DNA from: Craspedostauros australis
Lineage: Eukaryota; Bacillariophyta; Bacillariophyceae; Mastogloiales; Achnanthaceae
Assembly (NCBI GenBank): GCA_026770025.1
Contig: JAMXDE010000003.1
Coordinates: forward strand, 1,736,001 to 1,800,000
DNA length: 64,000 nucleotides
Direction of reading: 5' to 3'
A program made the position numbers and the translations under genes. The notes beneath the pieces were generated by a model that saw only the letters and a list, made by a program, of their open reading frames with translations, searched no databases and had not been told where the DNA came from. The first letter of the stretch is position 1; every line of letters begins with the position of its first letter. Of the stretch, positions 56,849 to 64,000 are shown piece after piece.

Positions 56849-58766
56849 CTTTGTGTAGCTGTCCCAGATATGATGATGGTGTGAATCGGAGAGTACTCTA
56901 CACTATGCTCTACTCTGATATGTGGCAATCGAGTATGCAAGCAAGTATGATGCCTGGCACCTTCTGTAGGAGGGTACGCAGGAGGGTGTGTGTATGAGGG
57001 CGTGTGAGATTGTTGGTGAAGATCGCAACAGCCAGACGCCGAAGTTGTCGGACTTGAGAGGGAAGTTGAAGTCGGAAGTCGCAGTCGAAAGTGTACGGTC
57101 GAAGGCCCAGTCGCAAATACAGTCAAGCACTTCTTACCGTCAGTGAGATGATGGTCTCTTGCGCTTGGGGAAGTCGCTAGCCGGAGTAAGATGGATACGG
57201 TGCACGAATGTGGCACTGCGTGGGCGGATGATACTCTGGAAACAGTATTGGTGCGGCTGGAGACAGAGCGCCCCAAACGAGAAAGATGGCAGCAATGGCG
57301 GTGGCGTGATTCTTGCTGTTGGCAGTGTTGTTGCTGTTGTTCATTTTTTATGATATCTTGTGTACGAGGATCCTCTCCTCTCCTCTGTCTTTAGTCGACT
57401 CCAGCTACCATGCCTCCAATGAGTAGCGAGTATTTTCAATATGTGCCACACTCGAAGTGGCGTGAACGCGAATCATTGTGTGAGATGGGATTGCGCATTG
57501 GTACACACTCGCACTTGGAGGTAGCACATCGATAGGATGCACCCACCACCCCTGGATCCGAGGATCCATTCCCACTCACAACACATACTTATGACCCGTG
57601 TGAGTCAATAGCGGTGCGGTCCCTCCAGGATTCTTTGATTTTGGACCTTCAATTCAGATGAAACTTGGCAAACATACACTTTAATATGCTTAGATTCATA
57701 ATACGAGATTGAAGCTCCAGGGAGGCCTTATTTATAAAGTTATGAGATGATGAAGTTGGGCAGGCTACCTCTAATGGAGCCCACGATCTGTCGTGTTGTT
57801 TTTCTCGAGTTTGGGACTATCCCATGACTTTTTGGTTTGTTCACGAGTTCGAGAATCTGTTTTTGGTGGGTCGAAGGCAAAACTTGATGCCGAATTCCGC
57901 ATAGACGGGCAGACGGAAATTATTGGGGTGCTCACAACATGGTCAACTCGCGGTGTCAACGTGTGCAGCTGCCCCAACTGCTCTTCCCCTCCTCATTCTC
58001 GTTTCACTGCGACCAGGATTATGATGGTGAAGGCGGTACTTCCAATGGGCGGGGGAGAATCGAGCTTAAAGCTTCTGAAAGAGTGAGGCGACGATGGAGA
58101 ATGGGATTGACATCCTCAGTCTCGTGCATTACCGTGTTGTACTGAGGCGAATGTCCTTGTTCACATGTGTTCGATCTCAGTCGTTCAATTCAATCCTTGT
58201 CGAAGAAATCGTCCCCAGTCTTTGGAGTGCATCATTTATGAAGTATTGAAGTACATGTAGTCTTCTGGGTGGCAGTGAGTAAGCTGGAGAAGAAGCAATG
58301 GTAGAACCCCTTTAATCGCCATCAATCCAAAGCGAGAGTGTCCATTTTAAATATTGGCTCGCGCAACCTCACTAACGTTACTCGTGTTTCATGGCAACGA
58401 TCTACGCAATTTCTACTACTGAAAAATGTGAACGTTTGAAATTCAAATTTGAAATTATCCGGATGGTTCCCGCATTTTGTCATTGACATTCGTAAAACGT
58501 CATCATCAGTATTCCTTGTCCAATCATTTCGTCTCACCATCATGACGTGTGTATGCGGGTACACGGACAGACAGTATCTGGTTCTCGCAAAGCATTCGAA
58601 CTCAACAAATTCACTCGCATCGTTCGGTGAGAGGCGTTGGGTGGACCAACAGATTCGTCCCACCGACACCGTCAACAACAGAAACTGAACAACAACGCAA
58701 TTGCATCCATCACAGCAAGTCAACCGGGGCCGCAGGTCAACCTCACCATCAACAATGACTCCATTG

Positions 58767-58846
58767 TGGCCATCGACGATATGGTCAGTGTGTGCTTAGC
58801 AGAATGACACTGCGTAGTTCAGTATTGACAGCATCGTCGATGGCCA
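58767..58846. repeat. 14-bp inverted repeat with 52-nt spacer
   Basis: TGGCCATCGACGAT (58767-58780) and its exact reverse complement (58833-58846). The only clear foldback at the left border of the compositionally distinct stretch; it might mark an old insertion or a structured transcript. Confidence 0.7.
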
Positions 58847-61485
58847 TGAGACACCACCATCTCATGAACACACCAGCAGAGAAATCTACCAAGCTACTCC
58901 ACCAACATCTACCGCAGCATTGTTAGCGGATGCAGCAACCATCGTCAACACTTTGTACCGACACACAAGGAACACAAGTATGGTTGAAGGGCAATGGTGG
59001 ATCTGGAGCTGCATCTCCTTGCACTCCCACTGCAGGACAAATTCTCATCCTACATGATGTCGCTGGGCAAAGGGCAGTGAAGAGCAGTCGGCAATGCACA
59101 ACGAGCTGCGAATGGCATGCATCAGGGCAACAACAACCTCAATAACACTGACATCACAGCGGCAAGGACAATACTCAGTGAGTTGGTGCATTCAGAGCCT
59201 TGTGGATGGCTGCGCATTGCGCCTGTGGAATGAACATCACAGTAGTCTTCAGAAGTTGTATATTTGGCTGATGGTCAATAGCAGAGCGTCTGGCTGGAAG
59301 CAACTGATGGGCAGAGAGCACAGCATGCAGTACAGATCTCATCAGTGTATGTCGCAATAGAGGGAGAGCAGTGCATCCCGTCGAAAGCATGAAGGGCAAC
59401 ATCCGGCAGACACCAATGCACATACTAATCACTGGCACCACACAGAATGCAGAGTGCAGACTGCTTCCTGAATCAACCAACTGATGAGAAGACTGCATTC
59501 AGCAAGATCCGGGAATATTGTTCTTGATCAACAAGTAGTAGGCAGTTTCCAGAAGAAGCAAAAGGGCTTCCAACCACAGCCAATGAATCCATATACAGCT
59601 CAATATCGAGAAGAGTATCTGGCTTCAACTAGCTACTACTGGGTTAGTAGTTAGCACCACCACATGGCGTTTGGCAACCAGTAGTGAAGCAATGAAGAAC
59701 ATTCAGAACAGCGAGGAGTATCCAACCACAACCAACAAGTCCACAGAAAAGATCCAACAGGAAGCAACCAGCAGCAGACATAGGATCAAGCATCGAATAT
59801 ACTGCAAAGTAATTGGCAACAATCAAGAAACTACAAATCCCCAACACCAGAGTACCCAACAAAGAAGATAGTGCATGCAGCAAAGTATCTCAAAACGACC
59901 AACATATCACTCTGCATCATTTGGCAGAGAGCAGAGTTCACAGGGCACAGCTGCAGAGCCCGCAGATCCTGCAGGGTACATGACAGAGAACATCCAACTG
60001 AGTTCTGTTGGCTACAACCAACGAATCAGCAGAGTATTCAGCAACAATCAGTTGGTCCAGTTTGAATTGTCATCACCTACATCAATGCCACTCATTGTTC
60101 GTTGTGCTCTAATTGATGTTGCTCCTCTGGCATCCCACGGAATGCTGTCTGATGCAGATGCGCACCTGCACACACTACAGATTCTGCGTGGCTCAAATGT
60201 CAAACAGCATGAGCATCGTACGATCTACAATTCCATCCACAAAATCCATTCCAAACTGTCGCCGCTCCCAAACACACGAACAAACCAACACAAACGAACA
60301 CAAATGAATGGGCAGACAAGTGATCACTCCGCACAACAAACAAATCCACAAGTCAGCAGCGCAAATCAACCAACAAACAAATGATCGAATCCACGAATGG
60401 CAGAACACACGGAATGAGCCAACTCCTGCACCAATAGATGCCATTCAAACATACGAGGCCGCTCTTCACATCCCAAGATCTTTCGCAGCAATGGCCAACT
60501 ACTGTGCTCATCAGCTGGTCCCCCACAGCCGTCAATGCTGTCAATGCCATCAATGACTGACCAACCAACCAAATCCTCCTGCATGCCCAGCAAGAAATGG
60601 TGGAATGCATGGTACCATCAATGCATTGAAGCCATCATGCCATACCAAAGGATGCCCACTGCAGCTAAATCACAAAGATCATCTGTGCCTGTGTTGTCCT
60701 TGAGAGTCCGTAACATTCCTTCCATGCTGCTACCACTGTCACACACATGAAAGGATTATCTGAGAACCTGATTGTGGGGTGCGTGGAGTGCGCAGGGTAC
60801 CTCCTCGAGAAGCTCTGCAATGGCCATGCCGACGAGCAGTTCATGAAGAATGTCGCCAAGGACCCAGGCATCCTCGTCTGCGTCATCAGGTTGATCTGCG
60901 CCAACCTCGATGCAGTTCTCGTCTTCTTGTCCATTCAATCGTGGAGGTCATGCGCTTCCAGTACATGCACTGGCTTGGAGGTAAGTGTTGATGCACAACT
61001 GCAGTCGCAGCAACCCATCACCATCACTGTAGCAATTGCCCATCATGAGTTTGTGTGCTGCGCTTCAAATACTTGCACACTAACACAATCACACCTATTC
61101 TCTCCTTCTCCTTTTCTCTTCAATCCATACTATTCATCCATTCCACATCATCCTGATGGGACCAAATGCAATGCAATACACAATCGCAGGGTTTCCAGAC
61201 AACCTCTAGTTCCTCGTCACCACAGTCATGCAGCACACAACACACTGCACACTTCGCGCAGCACACAGCACACAGGCCTACTCACAAGAACTACTTTGCC
61301 TCAATCAACACCAACTTCTGTCCATATGCCAGCATTGGCCCAACTGTCGCTACAATCATGTGCAAGCCAGGTGTTGATACCACCATATACCTCACCAATT
61401 TTCCTCACTTTGCAGGAGCATCCTTTTAGAACATGGAAGAGCCGCCAGATGCAGTGTTCCATGTGCTGAGAGCAGAATGAAGTGA

Positions 61486-61920
61486 GCCACTCCCAAGCAC
61501 AAGGAGAACCAGCAGAAGAAGATCGCCATCGCCGCCTTCTCCTTCCCACCCCGCAAGATCAACATTGATACTGCCACCTCCTTCAACACCTTCAACATGG
61601 CCAAGGCTATCCTGCAACAGCTCAAGAGCAAAGGATGTGTTGTCGGTGGTGGCAACAGCATTGATAAAGCCACCAAGGAAGATATGCTGAAGGACATCCC
61701 GAAGGATATCATCAACAACACCATCAACACTCTGAAAGCAATGCTCTCCTTTCCAGAGCTCAATTTTCCCACCACAGGGATCCAGGCAAGTACTATTCAT
61801 GATGATGTTTTGAATGCAAGCGAGATCCCAACTGCCTCCTCTTTGCCAATTCCGTCAACACTGCTAACCTACATCACAGACTCGCGGCCTACACGTACCC
61901 ATCACCCGATTCTCTGTTGA
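61486..61920 (+). pseudogene. Coding-like open stretch, unidentified
   Basis: 144 codons open after a TGA at 61483. The first 100 read like a real protein: KKIAIAAFSFPPRKINIDTA, FNMAKAILQQLKSKGCVVGG, then EDMLKDIPKDIINNTI. A CAG|GCAAGT at 61783-61791 could be a non-canonical GC splice donor. The best ATG is at 61597. Lysine-rich and unlike the neighbouring genes in codon use. It could be an exon of a genuine gene or a relic of a mobile element. No family recognised. Confidence 0.35.
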
Positions 61921-61976
61921 AATTCCCCATTTTCCCAACAGTAACGTGCTCCTGTAACGCTCAGGAGGGATCGATC

Positions 61977-62273
61977 CTACACTTGCCACATTGTCTGTGA
62001 GGGGGATTTTGCTATTTCTGTCCTCTGTTCTGGTTCAGTTCTGTACGATCGGGAATTTCTGATGTCACACATTTCGACAAGGGTCATCAGTTTTTTCAGA
62101 CTGAGAACTGCCTTTGCTGTGTACAGTAATGTGGCACCTGAGTTGCCCTCTCCTGTTTGCACACGTTCAAACCTCTCCTTTTGAGTTGCAAGCACCGAGT
62201 CCCAGAGTTCAATGTTTGAATGACCATCTGGGGGTGAATACATTGTGAATGACCAAGTTGTTGACTTGCTCAT
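61977..62273 (-). pseudogene. Coding-like stretch on the minus strand, unidentified
   Basis: 98 residues from ATG 62273, with protein-like composition (SNIELWDSVLATQKERFERV, LSLKKLMTLVEMCD). An in-frame TGA just upstream separates it from another open stretch (EEVMEGIADKLYNSS), while a shifted frame reads FRDVDLSNEQVNNLVIHNVF. The pattern suggests a decayed gene with frameshifts. No family recognised. Confidence 0.3.
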
Positions 62274-62579
62274 TGCTCAGATCAACGTCCCGGAACTTGG
62301 CACTGGTGAACTATTGTAGAGCTTGTCAGCAATGCCCTCCATCACCTCTTCCATGACTTGGTCCACTGTTGTTTGTTTGGCGTCATTGGCTTCCATGTTT
62401 TGGTTTGGTGTGTTGCTGCCATGGGACTGTGCATGGAGACCAGAACCAGACCACCATCATTGCAGTTGGCAAAGCTGACACCAATGGGCAAGGATGAGGC
62501 TGGTGCTAGTGCGACAGGCATCAATGAGATGAATCTGGAGGCAGTGGATGGTTGTTACAAGGAGAACAAAGGTGGAGCT

Positions 62580-62598
62580 GGGGGGGGGGGGGGGGGGG
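62580..62598. repeat. Poly-G run, 19 bp
   Basis: Nineteen consecutive G, the longest homopolymer noticed in the window. Length may be an assembly artefact. Confidence 0.85.
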
Positions 62599-64000
62599 AG
62601 TAGGTCTCAGCATGGGGCCTTGAATCACCATGGTCATGGGAGGGAGAAGCTTGTTGGCCATGGTAGAGAATGTGTGTGAGTCGGGCACATGAGTCGTCCT
62701 GATCAAGGTGGGGGAAAAAGATAGCCATGGATACAGTTCTGGCTGCCTCTGTTATCATCATGGTTTGGATCATTGTCTTGCTGGATTCTGTATTCTGGAC
62801 ATTCACTCTTTGTTGGTTGCTTGTGGTTGGCTCCTGAATTTGGTTTTGGTGTTGATGGGTAGGCTGTCTCTATGCTTGATGGGTGGATTCATGGGTATGG
62901 TGGGTATTGTCCTGAAGGGATCACTGTTGGAGTTGCGATGGAGCTGCGATGAATTTTTCTCTGCTGAGAGGGAAGGGAATGGCGTTTTTTCATCCCCTGG
63001 ACGCCCGGGTGACCACGGGTAACCCCTGAGTGTAAGTGTTGGTAGGAAGATACATGGAGAGGCCATTCAGATATTGGTGGGAGAGCAGAAGAATTGGGGA
63101 CATCAGCATTTCCTTCCGTTGGTTCTCTCTTGGGCTTACTCGCACATGGGCATTTGGAGTGCCCTTCCGAGCATGTTTGGGTGTTTGTGTGAATGTGTTG
63201 ATGTTTGTGCTTGCGAGTGTGTGATGTTGGATGTGGTGATGTGTATGGTCTGCATTGTTTGTTGGCATGAATGATCACAACATGACCTAGTCGGAGGGGT
63301 CGACAATCGCTTGGACATGCACAAACTACACCGGAACAAGAATACACGAAAAAGTCATACTCGTTCCCATTCAACAGTGCAGGTGAATGTGTGTGCGATG
63401 TTAGTATGACAAGATAACAGTTGGCAAACAATCCTGGTCTATTCTACACAGACGATCAAAATCATGCGGAGTAGAATAGTAGGGCGCGAGTCGAGCCTGC
63501 AGCGCACATGATGTTGTGACGAATGTAGAAGAGTATGATACGAGATCGCTCAGCAAAAACGTGCGGTGCAAAAAAGAAAGAGAAAGCGAGAATCGAACCG
63601 AAGCAAAATAATATCGCGATTGTCCTTTCAGAGTGACCACAATGCATCGCTATGACGGAGCATACAAACTTCAAATACCGTCGATTGCATTCGCACTCCC
63701 ACGACCAGTGTCGCAAACACGCGCTTCGAGATGGATTGGCAAACGCTACGCTTCTGTAACCAAAACACATGCGAAAATCAGCTCTGATCTGAACCAGGTG
63801 GAATGAAGACGTCAATTCGAACGTCTGTCCAACCATACGCAGCTTTGGCGATGTCACGCACCACGGAACATGTGACATCACACTGTACTTAACGAAATCA
63901 AGAACGACGTCATCGCAGGTTCGACTCCGAATAACGTCCATAACGTTAAAATGAGCACACATTCTTGTTCTCCATCAAGCTTCCCACCAAGCAAAACACA

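Larger units (their letters stand above)
56849..64000. other. Gene-poor tail of the window
   Basis: Over 7 kb without a gene I can name. 56849-58700 is ordinary intergenic sequence. From about 58.7 to 62.6 kb the base use changes to CA/CAACA- and TGG-rich DNA with short open frames interrupted by stops. Two stretches look like decayed coding DNA (listed separately), and plausible splice sites appear (GTAAGT at about 60980, a TTTGCAG acceptor at about 61422). 62.6-64 kb holds a poly-G run and low-complexity frames. No LTR, TIR or transposase motif was recognised. Confidence 0.5.

Noticed and set aside
62889..63431. A 180-codon minus-strand open frame
   Set aside because: His/Thr/Ser low-complexity from CA repeats; no recognisable domain.
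63580..63930. GGTTCGA-type boxes resembling tRNA T-arms (about 63592 on minus, 63918 on plus)
   Set aside because: The flanking bases do not form a 5-bp T-stem and no acceptor or anticodon arm can be folded.

Overview
This window is nuclear DNA from a photosynthetic eukaryote with a secondary, red-lineage plastid, most likely a photosynthetic stramenopile (diatom-like). Genes are separate, on both strands, and several have GT..AG introns of about 170-450 bp. At least five predicted proteins start with a signal peptide ending in the A-F / G-F / A-W motif that marks plastid import in this lineage; the clearest is ASAFAP in an 84-residue protein near 44.9 kb. No tRNA, rRNA or CRISPR array was seen. 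Gene models were built by reading frames and splice sites by eye.

Layout. 0-5.1 kb: 3' end of a probable DHHC palmitoyltransferase, a phosducin-like protein (minus) and a PAXBP1/GCFC-type splicing factor. 5.9-9.7 kb: CDC48/p97 in five exons, all junctions in phase. 11.3-18.3 kb: a five-exon gene for a secreted protein of about 1961 residues with two GH99-like domains (one with, one without the catalytic glutamates), a G8 domain, two carbohydrate-binding-like modules and a CEMIP/PKHD1-type beta-helix. 18.4-22.9 kb (minus): a plant-type tri-functional tRNA ligase. 23.7-28.8 kb: a GT49/LARGE-like glycosyltransferase, COQ10, and a TPR protein with tripartite thylakoid-lumen targeting. 29.0-35.6 kb: a complete Ty1/copia retrotransposon with identical 168-bp LTRs and a 5-bp target duplication; gag and pol are in one frame, separated by a single UGA followed by a stem-loop.

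35.9-45.2 kb: a plastid-type 2OG-Fe(II) dioxygenase fused to a methyltransferase, a Tic22-like import protein, a large plastid protein of unknown function and the 84-residue plastid protein. 45.7-56.8 kb: an NTT-like membrane transporter, a GT92 glycosyltransferase, a MYND-finger gene with a disrupted 3' part, and a ferric reductase/NADPH-oxidase-like flavocytochrome. 56.8-64 kb: gene-poor, with only short decayed coding-like stretches.

The genes do not form an operon-like system. Two themes recur: glycan handling in the secretory pathway (GH99-G8 protein, GT49, GT92) and plastid biogenesis (Tic22, TPR lumen protein, two unknown plastid proteins, the dioxygenase-methyltransferase fusion). The most unusual items are the GH99x2-G8-CBM-beta-helix architecture, the gag-UGA-pol arrangement, and the dioxygenase-methyltransferase fusion.
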